Counted from the stretch's first letter, positions 1 to 6,248 are shown. The stretch is DNA of 9,525 bases from Actinomycetota bacterium (GCA_027731885.1 JAQCAO010000050.1:1-9525), one strand, 5' to 3'. The notes: generated by a model from the letters alone, not told the origin. A program made the numbers and translations.

Positions 1-647
1 GAAAAACGCCTCTAAATAAATCACATCCAATGGATCCGCGTTCTTTGGCCAAATTGGTTGTCCAAGAAGTTGAACGCCAATTTAACGTGACCAGATTTGA
101 TTTAGTTGGAAATTCTTGGGGTGGGTGGATCGCACTCGAACTCGCCGCCGAACATCCGCAATCTGTAAGGAGCGTTGTCGCCTTGGCGCCGGCAGGCTTC
201 TGGCTAGCCACCTTTGTGCAGAGTTTTTCAGGAGTGTCAGCGTTTCGCTTTTTGGCGAGAAGTTCTGCGGCGATAGCGCCGGCATTTTTAAAGTACGAGT
301 GGGCGCGCAAATCAGGTTTTGAGAGAGTCAGTCCGCGCTGGCGAAATTTCTCCTCCGAGCTTTGCTCAGATGCAACGCTTGCAATTGCTAACTCCCCTGG
401 ATATGCAGCAGGCTCAAATGGAATGCTGCAGAAGCGTTTTGATTCTGTGATTGATTCTGCGATTCCAGTAACTATCATTTTTGGCGATAGCGATAACACT
501 TTACCTGCGACATCTTGCCAAGAGCGCACTATGGCACCAGCTCACTCGAAGTGGAAGATCTTTGAAGAGTGCGGTCACGCACCAATGTGGGATCACCCAC
601 AGGAAGTGGCAGCAGAAATCTTTGCCGCAGCTGGTGTAAGTAAATGA
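1..647 (+). CDS. Alpha/beta-hydrolase fold protein, 5'-truncated by the window edge
   Basis: Serine hydrolase of the alpha/beta fold, substrate unknown. The frame stays open to the window edge (first full codon at 3) with no stop, so the ATG at 30 is probably internal and the N-terminal strands, including the usual HG oxyanion-hole segment, lie upstream. Counting from the ATG at 30, the nucleophile elbow is GNSWGG with Ser29 (GxSxG). The acid is in FGDSDNTLP (Asp153 or, more likely, Asp155) and the catalytic His is His183 in CGHAPMWDHP. The catalytic triad is therefore intact. The stop shares an ATGA with the start of the CrtA-like gene, so the two are probably translationally coupled and in the carotenoid operon. 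Whether it acts on carotenoids (for example as an esterase or acyl-transfer enzyme) is only a guess from position. Fold assignment is secure; function is not. Confidence 0.85.
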   Translation, partial: KTPLNKSHPMDPRSLAKLVVQEVERQFNVTRFDLVGNSWGGWIALELAAEHPQSVRSVVALAPAGFWLATFVQSFSGVSAFRFLARSSAAIAPAFLKYEWARKSGFERVSPRWRNFSSELCSDATLAIANSPGYAAGSNGMLQKRFDSVIDSAIPVTIIFGDSDNTLPATSCQERTMAPAHSKWKIFEECGHAPMWDHPQEVAAEIFAAAGVSK

Positions 648-1318
648 GTAACGATCTCGTCACCGTTGTTTACTTCTGGAAAATCAGAGAGCGCAAAGTT
701 GGATTTGCGCTCTTGCACATGGCTTTAGATCGTCGCGTAATTCGTAGATTTAAAGGTGTGCGCTTTGCAAAAATGCTCGGAACCGGAAAAGGTGAAACCT
801 TTACCCCGCGTGATGCCGACGCCCAGCGTTGGGGCGCGCTGGCAGTAATTGAGAAATCTCAAATTGATGCGTTAGATAATTCCAAAATTGTTAAGCGTTG
901 GCGTAAAAATAGCGCCGATGAAGTTAGATACTTGCTCGATCCCATTTCATCGCATGGCCTTTGGGCGAAGGTGAATCCCTTTGATTACGAGAAAAGCGCC
1001 GGAACAGGTGAAGTCGTCGCCATAACCCGGGCCCGAATTAAATGGGCGCAGAACCTGCGCTTCTGGAAAGCAGTCCCACCGGTTACATCTAGCCTGCATT
1101 CATCACCGGGTTTACTAAAGACAATCGGCATTGGCGAGGCACCAATCGGATTGCAGGGAACTTTTTCTCATTGGCAGACAGGTGCAGACCTTCGTAACTT
1201 TGCCTATAAAGGCGCGGCCCACCAAGAAGCGATCGCGGCCACTGAGCGATATGCTTGGTATGCCGAAGAACTCTTTGCGCGCTTTGCGGTGCGCGAAATC
1301 CGCGGTTCGTTTGAGTAA
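644..1318 (+). CDS. crtA: CrtA-like (spheroidene monooxygenase family) carotenoid oxygenase
   Basis: Recognised as the spheroidene monooxygenase (CrtA) family, whose founding members in purple bacteria insert oxygen at C-2 of acyclic 1-hydroxy or 1-methoxy carotenoids. The 224-residue protein is about family length. Family-like segments are VVYFWKI near residue 8, VRFAKMLGTGKGETFTPRD at 39-57, LLDPISSHGLW at 97-107, AITRARIKW at 126-134, LRFWKAVPP at 138-146, IGIGEAPIGLQGTFSHW at 161-177, and a C-terminal EAIAATERYAWYAEELFARF stretch at 195-214. No signal peptide or membrane segment is apparent. The start overlaps the hydrolase stop (ATGA) and has no clear Shine-Dalgarno, which suits translational coupling. 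It is followed by CruF, CruG and CrtD, enzymes that all act on acyclic carotenoid ends, so C-2' oxidation (hydroxyl or keto) of a 1'-hydroxy carotenoid is the likely role. The exact reaction is inferred. Confidence 0.78.
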   Translation: MSNDLVTVVYFWKIRERKVGFALLHMALDRRVIRRFKGVRFAKMLGTGKGETFTPRDADAQRWGALAVIEKSQIDALDNSKIVKRWRKNSADEVRYLLDPISSHGLWAKVNPFDYEKSAGTGEVVAITRARIKWAQNLRFWKAVPPVTSSLHSSPGLLKTIGIGEAPIGLQGTFSHWQTGADLRNFAYKGAAHQEAIAATERYAWYAEELFARFAVREIRGSFE

Positions 1319-1361
1319 TTAGCGGTTTCTACTAAAGGGATTACTAGGGCAGACTAAGCCT

Positions 1362-2165
1362 ATGTCGATCCGTCATTACAACCCGCGCCGGCGTCAACGC
1401 CGCGGTATCTCGGATCGCTTACGCCTTTTCCTATATTTGATTCTCTCTGGCGCGCTACTTCTGCAAGTCTCATATCCGTTGCTAGATGGTGAACCACTTC
1501 GCGTTGTAACTATTGCAACTGTTTATTGGGGTGCAGCAGCAATGGCGCTTCACGCGCTACTCTCTTTTGGTGCACGTTATGCGCTGACTTATCTGGCAAT
1601 CTCACTCACCTTTGGATTCTTTATTGAATTACTCGGTGTATCTACTGGTTGGCCTTTTGGCGTTTACGAATACGATCCATCGCTGGGCGCGCAATTAATT
1701 AGCGTTCCGCTAGTTGTTCCCTTTGCGTGGGCGATGATTGCACATCCGATTTTATGTGTTGCAAGGCGCGTCACCAAAAACTGGGTCTTTCTCTATGGTG
1801 GATTCGGAATGATGGCTTATGACCTATTCCTCGATCCACAAATGGTTAGCGGCGGTCGCTGGACTTGGGAGGTAACTGGCGCACACGTTCCATTTATGCC
1901 AGAAATACCTTTATCAAATGCCTTTGGTTGGTTGTTATCTGGAATGGCTTTGATCGCGATGCTCCACTTGGCACTCCCCCGCGAACGCAGAAAACAGAGC
2001 GCGAGTTACACCGCTGTCGATATCTTCTTAATCTGGACTTGGTTTGGTGGCGTTATCTCAAATCTCTTCTTCTTTGATCGCCCTGGAATAGCGTTTCTAT
2101 TCGGTGCTTGCTTTGGTCTCTTCCTGGCACCATATCTTTTCTCTCGCTGGCTCGGGCGCCCTTAA
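1362..2165 (+). CDS. cruF: CruF-type carotenoid 1',2'-hydratase (Caroten_synth/DUF422 family), integral membrane
   Basis: Member of the CruF/bisanhydrobacterioruberin hydratase family, which adds water across the terminal 1',2' double bond of an acyclic carotenoid end to give a tertiary 1'-hydroxyl. The 267-residue protein has a basic N-terminus followed by about seven or eight hydrophobic segments (near 22-40, 47-69, 72-92, 112-133, 141-157, 187-206, 219-237 and 242-262). Conserved polar signatures are FFIELLGVSTGWPFGVYEY at 86-104, VPLVVPFAWAMIAHP at 115-129 and YDLFLDPQMVSGGRWTW at 153-169. These acidic and aromatic residues are characteristic of the family. The ATG is the only usable start, since an in-frame stop lies at 1320-1322. 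A 43-bp gap separates it from the CrtA-like gene. Shine-Dalgarno candidates (AAAGGGA at 1334, TAGGG at 1345) are badly spaced. The CruG-like gene follows 10 bp after the stop, matching the common cruF-cruG pairing. Confidence 0.87.
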   Translation: MSIRHYNPRRRQRRGISDRLRLFLYLILSGALLLQVSYPLLDGEPLRVVTIATVYWGAAAMALHALLSFGARYALTYLAISLTFGFFIELLGVSTGWPFGVYEYDPSLGAQLISVPLVVPFAWAMIAHPILCVARRVTKNWVFLYGGFGMMAYDLFLDPQMVSGGRWTWEVTGAHVPFMPEIPLSNAFGWLLSGMALIAMLHLALPRERRKQSASYTAVDIFLIWTWFGGVISNLFFFDRPGIAFLFGACFGLFLAPYLFSRWLGRP

Positions 2166-2173
2166 ATATTTAA
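2162..2173. promoter_or_regulatory. AT-only perfect palindrome at the cruF stop/cruG start junction
   Basis: TTAAATATTTAA at 2162-2173 reads identically on both strands. It includes the cruF stop codon and ends two bases before the cruG GTG at 2176. No Shine-Dalgarno is visible there. The hexamer AAATAT at 2164-2169 lies at -12 to -7 relative to the GTG and keeps A(-11) and T(-7), so a weak -10 giving a leaderless cruG transcript is possible. An unstructured AU-rich initiation region for reinitiation is an equally good reading. The palindrome is certain; its role is speculative. Confidence 0.35.
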
Positions 2174-2175
2174 AC

Positions 2176-3246
2176 GTGCTTACTAACCTTATATTCTTTG
2201 TTGCACTTATATTGCTCGCGTTGGCGATCGCCAATTTCTTTACTATTCGCCGCCCGTCAGCTGCATCTGAGCGCAGTGAAATCGTCAGCGTTCTGATCCC
2301 GGTGCGCAATGAAGCGGAAAATATCGCTGACTTGGTACTCACCCTGCAAGCACAGCAGTTCTTGGCTCAGCCAGAGATTATCTTTATAAATGACTCTTCC
2401 ACTGATGAGACCTCAAAGAAATTGCAGGAAGTGATTGATGGTGGAGCGCAGATCAAAGTTATCAACGCCCCCGGCCTTCCGAGCGGCTGGATGGGTAAAC
2501 CTTGGGCGCTACAGCAAGGATATTTGCAGGCTAAGGGTGAGATTGTCGTGACTCTCGATGCCGATGTCCGCTTAACTCCAACTGCAATTTCCCAAGCGAT
2601 CGCGATGCTAGGTGAGCGTTCATTTATCTCGCCATATCCAAAGCAGATTGCCAAAACGCTAATCGAGCGTTTAATTCAACCTTTACTGCAATGGTCGTGG
2701 ATGAGCACAGTGCCATTGCGTATTGCCGAGAAATCTTCACGGACTTCACTCGCTGTAGCAAATGGTCAATTCTTTGTAGTCCGTAAGAGTGCGTTAAGCC
2801 AGATCGGTGGATTTACCGCAATCGCATCTGAAGTGCTTGATGACATTGAACTTGCGCGGGCGCTAATTAAATCTGGGGCACGCGGTGGAGTTGCTGATGG
2901 TTCTGCACTTGCGCAGACTCGAATGTATAAGAACTTTGCCGAAGTAAAAGCTGGTTACGGAAAATCTCTCTGGAAAGCATTTGGTAGTAAGAGTGGCAGC
3001 GCTGGTGTAATTATTTTTCTCTTTGCAACCGGCATAGCCCCCGTAATTTCCTGGTTTGCGGGAAACCCACTTGGATTCTTAGCCTATGGATTTATCGTTT
3101 TTACCCGCATGCTCAGCGCTAATCGTTCACGTGGGCGAGCCCTGGATGCGCTGCTCCATCCAATTTCCTGCGCTATCTTGATCTACCTAATTATCTATAG
3201 CTGGCGCGCACGCGGAGTTGTGGCGTGGAAAGGTCGCACGCTATGA
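2176..3246 (+). CDS. cruG: CruG-like family 2 glycosyltransferase, membrane-anchored
   Basis: GT-A fold (GT2) glycosyltransferase that probably glycosylates the hydroxylated carotenoid end, as CruG does in myxoxanthophyll synthesis. Numbered from the GTG at 2176 (356 aa): an N-terminal membrane segment (about 3-22), then VSVLIPVRNEAENI (37-50), the nucleotide-binding FINDSSTDET (70-79), GWMGKPWALQQGY (104-116), the DAD metal-binding motif in VTLDADV (125-131), the acceptor-side VANGQFFVVRKSAL (194-207), and the VLDDIELA aspartates (220-227), which fill the catalytic-base position. Two or three C-terminal hydrophobic segments (about 278-342) end in VAWKGRTL. A GTG at 2104 would also be in frame but would overlap cruF by 62 bp, and the membrane segment begins right after the 2176 GTG, so 2176 is preferred. 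The stop overlaps the crtD start (ATGA). Family is certain; the CruG role rests on context and overall architecture. Confidence 0.8.
   Translation: MLTNLIFFVALILLALAIANFFTIRRPSAASERSEIVSVLIPVRNEAENIADLVLTLQAQQFLAQPEIIFINDSSTDETSKKLQEVIDGGAQIKVINAPGLPSGWMGKPWALQQGYLQAKGEIVVTLDADVRLTPTAISQAIAMLGERSFISPYPKQIAKTLIERLIQPLLQWSWMSTVPLRIAEKSSRTSLAVANGQFFVVRKSALSQIGGFTAIASEVLDDIELARALIKSGARGGVADGSALAQTRMYKNFAEVKAGYGKSLWKAFGSKSGSAGVIIFLFATGIAPVISWFAGNPLGFLAYGFIVFTRMLSANRSRGRALDALLHPISCAILIYLIIYSWRARGVVAWKGRTL
3227..3233 (+). promoter_or_regulatory. Ribosome binding site deciding the crtD start
   Basis: GGAAAGG lies 9 nt upstream of the ATG at 3243. The alternative in-frame GTG at 3225 lies just ahead of this site and would put it inside the coding sequence, and that start has only a weak GGAG-like sequence ahead of it. 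Together with the ATGA overlap with the cruG stop, this supports 3243 as the start. Confidence 0.6.
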
Positions 3247-4766
3247 GTAAAGTTAAGTCCAATAAACCTGCAGTGGCTGTGATCGGTGCGGGCATGGGTG
3301 GAATGGCAACTGCGGCTCGTTTGGCGAAAGCCGGCCATCAAGTAACTGTCTATGAAGCATCTGATCGCCACGGCGGAAAATGCCGCACCGAATGGATCGG
3401 CAATTACGCATTCGACACCGGACCATCTTTACTAACTCTGCCTGCGGTTTATCGTGATCTCTTTCAGCGCACTGGCGATGTTTTGGGTCGAGTTTTGGAG
3501 TTAATCCCAGTAAATCCATCTTTTGATTATCGCTTTGCAGATGGAAAATCAGTGAAGTTCGCCAATCTTTCGCGCAAGGAAACCCTGGCGGCTATAACCG
3601 AATCTCTCGGCGCTCCAGCAGCTCAAGAGTGGGATCGAGTTATGCGCAAAGCAGAAGCGATGTGGGATGTTTCGCGTGAGCCCTTCATCGAATCAGAGTT
3701 GCGTTCTATCGCATCGCTTTTAAAGCGCCCTACGTTGCTTCGTGACTTACGGATTATTGCGCCCTGGAAATCGCTACGCGATTTAGAGATCAAAGATCTG
3801 CGCCTTCGCAATATCTTGGATCGTTACGCGACATATAGCGGATCAGACCCCCGGGTTGCACCAGCGGTTTTGGCTTCGATCGCCTTTGTAGAAGAAGCAT
3901 TCGGCGCTTGGCACATTAAAGGTGGCGTTGGAAAATTAGCTGATGCTCTTTACCAGCGATGCTTAGATCGCGGCGTTAAATTTGAATTTAAAGCATCGGT
4001 CGTATCGATTAACCACGATACCCATCGCGTAACCGGCATTTCCCTGAGCGATGCTCGCACCATCGACTATCAAGTAATCGTTGCCAACGCCGATGCCTCA
4101 ATTGTCTATAACAAATTGATTACTGGCAAGGTAGCAAAGTTAAAGCGTACGAGAAAAAGCCTTGCCAAAGCAGAACCTTCACTTGCTGGTTTCTCGCTCC
4201 TTCTTGGACTTGCCCCTACGGATAAAGCCACGGGTTTATCGCATCACAACGTCTTCTTTCCAAAAGATTACGATCAAGAGTTTGAAGATATCTTCAACCG
4301 CAAAGTGCCCGTTGCAGACCCAACAATTTATATTTGCGCACCAAAGGATGATGCAATGGTTAAGCACCCAGGTCACGAAGCCTGGTTTATCTTGGTTAAT
4401 GCACCGCGCCATGATGAAAGTGGCGCAGATGGATTTAACTGGAACGATAAAGAACAGAACCATAGCTATGCCATGAAAATAATTGACTCACTGGAAGCGC
4501 AAGGCATCTCAATTCGCGATCGCTTAGAAGTTTTAGAGATTCGTACTCCGGCAGATTTAGAACGCTCTGTTGGTGCACCTGGTGGAGCAATTTATGGAAC
4601 ATCTAGCAATGGCGCACGCTCGGCATTTATGCGCGCCAAGAATCGTTCACCACTTAGCGGCTTGTACTGCGTTGGAGGTTCTGCTCACCCGGGTGGTGGC
4701 TTGCCGTTAGTTGGGCTAAGCGCCGAAATCGTTGCGGAAGCTATTGCGGGCAAAGCGAGCCACTAA
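3243..4766 (+). CDS. crtD: CrtD-type hydroxycarotenoid 3,4-desaturase (phytoene desaturase family)
   Basis: FAD-dependent carotenoid desaturase, 507 aa from the ATG at 3243. The N-terminal dinucleotide-binding motif is VIGAGMGG (13-20), followed by VTVYEASDRHGGKC, whose Glu38 should bind the ribose of FAD. A DTGPSLLT stretch follows, as in all CrtI-like enzymes. The C-terminal FAD/substrate motif is GGSAHPGGGLPLVGLSA (478-494). In family members known to me, GGS.HPG.G.P typifies CrtD (1-hydroxycarotenoid 3,4-desaturase), whereas phytoene desaturase proper carries a form like that of the second desaturase at 7334. With cruF and crtA-like genes upstream, the expected reaction is 3',4'-desaturation of a 1'-hydroxylated acyclic end. 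It overlaps the cruG stop by 4 bp (ATGA). Its last 51 bp also encode the C-terminus of the opposite-strand phosphatidyltransferase. Family is certain; the CrtD subtype is probable. Confidence 0.82.
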   Translation: MSKVKSNKPAVAVIGAGMGGMATAARLAKAGHQVTVYEASDRHGGKCRTEWIGNYAFDTGPSLLTLPAVYRDLFQRTGDVLGRVLELIPVNPSFDYRFADGKSVKFANLSRKETLAAITESLGAPAAQEWDRVMRKAEAMWDVSREPFIESELRSIASLLKRPTLLRDLRIIAPWKSLRDLEIKDLRLRNILDRYATYSGSDPRVAPAVLASIAFVEEAFGAWHIKGGVGKLADALYQRCLDRGVKFEFKASVVSINHDTHRVTGISLSDARTIDYQVIVANADASIVYNKLITGKVAKLKRTRKSLAKAEPSLAGFSLLLGLAPTDKATGLSHHNVFFPKDYDQEFEDIFNRKVPVADPTIYICAPKDDAMVKHPGHEAWFILVNAPRHDESGADGFNWNDKEQNHSYAMKIIDSLEAQGISIRDRLEVLEIRTPADLERSVGAPGGAIYGTSSNGARSAFMRAKNRSPLSGLYCVGGSAHPGGGLPLVGLSAEIVAEAIAGKASH

Positions 4767-5348
4767 ACCAAAACTAATCACCTGCAAAATGGCGAGAATT
4801 GCTAGAGATAAATCAACTAATTCCAGACCAAGGGCGTAAGAAACTAGCGCGATAAAGATAAAACTGGCGCGGACAGGTCGTTCTGCCGGAGTGACGATTC
4901 CTAAATCTGAAACCCCTAATCCCCCTAATCTAGCGCGCGCATATTCTTGTGTTGAAGCTATGACATAAGTAGCAAGGACTAACCAAGCAGGCGCACCGAT
5001 TTGATAGGCCACATAAAACCAGAGCGATTCGCTAATGCGATCTGCAGTTGCATCCAATATTGCACCAAAGGAACTCTGCCGCTTCTGAAATATCGCAACG
5101 CTGCCGTCGATTCCATCGGCGTAAAGCGAGAGTACTAAGAGCGGTATAGCCCAAAGCGATAGCGGATTTACAGCCATTGCAACGGCAAAGACGATACCGA
5201 GCAAGGTCAAGATATTCGGCGTTACTCGCACTTTCAATAAAGCCTTAGCCGATGCAAAAGAGATCGCCAACCAAACTTTTACAATCCCTTTAATCTCGGC
5301 TCCCCCGTGGAGATCGCTCCAGATTGAGTTGAACTCTTCTTTCTTCAT
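4716..5348 (-). CDS. CDP-alcohol phosphatidyltransferase family membrane protein (variant motif)
   Basis: Integral membrane enzyme of the CDP-alcohol phosphatidyltransferase family (phospholipid or phosphoinositide-type head-group transfer), 210 aa with about five or six hydrophobic segments (roughly 42-60, 62-77, 108-132, 161-177, 179-197). The signature is D78xxD81G82xxA85 followed by G95xxxD99xxxD103, so all four metal-binding aspartates and both glycines are present. The usual arginine of DGxxAR is Ile86 (DGSVAI). I recall actinobacterial homologues that also have a hydrophobic residue here, so this looks like a subfamily trait, not damage. A TPAERPVR segment (153-160) resembles the conserved TxAERP of that subfamily. 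The start overlaps the metF stop (ATGA at 5348-5345), so it is the second gene of a metF operon. Its TAG stop lies 51 bp inside crtD. The acceptor alcohol cannot be read from the sequence. Confidence 0.85.
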   Translation of the reverse strand: MKKEEFNSIWSDLHGGAEIKGIVKVWLAISFASAKALLKVRVTPNILTLLGIVFAVAMAVNPLSLWAIPLLVLSLYADGIDGSVAIFQKRQSSFGAILDATADRISESLWFYVAYQIGAPAWLVLATYVIASTQEYARARLGGLGVSDLGIVTPAERPVRASFIFIALVSYALGLELVDLSLAILAILQVISFGLVARFARNSFRNDFGA

Positions 5349-6226
5349 GCCCGCTTCTTATCTTTAATCTGCGCAAAAATCTCGCGCGTTGCAGTAGATG
5401 TGTTCATTGTGTAGAAATGTAGGCCAGGAACTCCGGCAGCAAGTAACTCTTCGCAGAGTTTTGTTGCTAACTCAACGCCTAACTTTCGAACATCATCTGG
5501 ATTATCTTTTACTCTTTCAAAGGCGGCAGAAATATCGGTAGGAATAGGGGTGCCACTTAACTCAGCCATGCGATTTAACTGATTGACATTAGTAACTGGA
5601 AGAATTCCAGCGATGATCGGCAGTTGCGATCCACGCGCCGATAATTTCTCGACAAGTGATTTCCACTTATCTACTTCAAAGAAAAATTGTGTCGTAGCAA
5701 AGCTTGCTCCCGCTGCCTCTTTGCGAATAAGTGTTTCGATATCTGCGGCAAAATTTCCTGCAGATGCGGGATGGCCATCAGGAAATGCCGCAACTCCAAT
5801 AGTAAAACCGCCAAAGTCTGCGGCGAGAGACACTAACTCATCTGCGTGATTTAATCCGCCCGGCGTTGAAACCCACGGTGCGCGTGGTCCGCCTGTTGGA
5901 TCACCGCGCAGCGCCAAAATGTTATCGATCCCCGCTGCTTTATAGCGCGTTAAAATCTCAAGCAGTCCTTCTCTCGTTGAACCGACGCAAGTTAAATGTG
6001 CAACGACCGGCAACTTTGTATGTTCGGTAATTTCAGAGGTGATCCGAATTGTGCGATCGCGCGTTGATCCCCCGGCCCCGTAAGTTACTGATATGAAATC
6101 AGGGGCGATTGGCTCAAGCGCGCTAATTGCGCTCCAGAGGCGAGTTTCACCCTCTTGATCCTTCGGTGGAAAGAATTCAAATGAGTATGTGACCGCGTCT
6201 CCGTCTCGATCCATGCGCATCTCCAT
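5345..6226 (-). CDS. metF: 5,10-methylenetetrahydrofolate reductase (MetF)
   Basis: Flavoprotein that reduces 5,10-methylene-THF to 5-methyl-THF for methionine synthesis. It is 293 aa from the ATG at 6226, close to the usual length of about 290-300. Visible signatures are SFEFFPPKD (catalytic Glu17, equivalent to Glu28 of the E. coli enzyme), SVTYGAGGSTRDRT (46-59), HLTCVGSTR (77-85), LALRGDPTGG (104-113, with the flavin-contacting Asp), AAFPDGHP (146-153), TQFFFEVD (179-186) and HFYTMN (270-275). The frame remains open to 6409, but those extra 61 codons lie opposite crtE and look non-native. Three in-frame ATGs occur, at 6226, 6220 and 6214. The first sits exactly at +1 of a leaderless-type -10. 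The third has GGAG 6 nt upstream. Both are plausible. It is divergent from crtE and coupled to the phosphatidyltransferase downstream. Confidence 0.93.
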   Translation of the reverse strand: MEMRMDRDGDAVTYSFEFFPPKDQEGETRLWSAISALEPIAPDFISVTYGAGGSTRDRTIRITSEITEHTKLPVVAHLTCVGSTREGLLEILTRYKAAGIDNILALRGDPTGGPRAPWVSTPGGLNHADELVSLAADFGGFTIGVAAFPDGHPASAGNFAADIETLIRKEAAGASFATTQFFFEVDKWKSLVEKLSARGSQLPIIAGILPVTNVNQLNRMAELSGTPIPTDISAAFERVKDNPDDVRKLGVELATKLCEELLAAGVPGLHFYTMNTSTATREIFAQIKDKKRA

Positions 6227-6232
6227 GCGGTC

Positions 6233-6238
6233 AGGGTA
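6233..6238 (-). promoter_or_regulatory. metF: Predicted -10 element of a leaderless metF promoter
   Basis: On the minus strand TACCCT occupies 6238 down to 6233, followed by 6 nt and then the ATG at 6226. If transcription starts at the A of that ATG, the hexamer lies at exactly -12 to -7 and matches TANNNT, the common leaderless pattern of actinobacteria. No recognisable -35 was found. It shares its TA with the crtE -10 on the other strand. Confidence 0.5.
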
Positions 6239-6242
6239 CCGT
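6237..6242 (+). promoter_or_regulatory. crtE: Predicted -10 element of a leaderless crtE promoter
   Basis: TACCGT at 6237-6242 is followed by 6 nt and then the GTG at 6249, so the hexamer lies at -12 to -7 if the transcript begins with that GTG. It matches TANNNT. No Shine-Dalgarno at good spacing precedes this GTG (AGGG at 6233 is 12 nt away), which favours leaderless initiation. The bases around the -35 position (6214-6219, TGCGCA) are not promoter-like and fall in metF. Confidence 0.5.
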
Positions 6243-6248
6243 TGCGAC

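Noticed and set aside
1319..1361. Possible promoter or terminator in the 43-bp crtA-cruF gap.
   Set aside because: No hairpin with a T-run is present. The nearest -10-like match at the leaderless position (CAGACT, 1350-1355) lacks the first T, so it is too weak to annotate.
2104..2175. A longer CruG start at GTG 2104.
   Set aside because: It would overlap cruF by 62 bp and put 24 unneeded residues before the N-terminal membrane segment. The GTG at 2176 falls just after the cruF stop.
4913..4930. Perfect 9-bp tandem repeat CCCCTAATC x2.
   Set aside because: It encodes Leu-Gly-Gly/Leu-Gly-Val in frame at a Gly-rich loop, and the length matches the family as I recall it, so it looks like ordinary coding sequence and not an expansion.
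6189..6248. Earlier in-frame starts for crtE at GTG 6189, ATG 6213 and ATG 6225.
   Set aside because: They overlap the metF coding start, have no Shine-Dalgarno, and the extra residues are Arg/Ser-rich and not family-like. The GTG at 6249 fits a leaderless -10.
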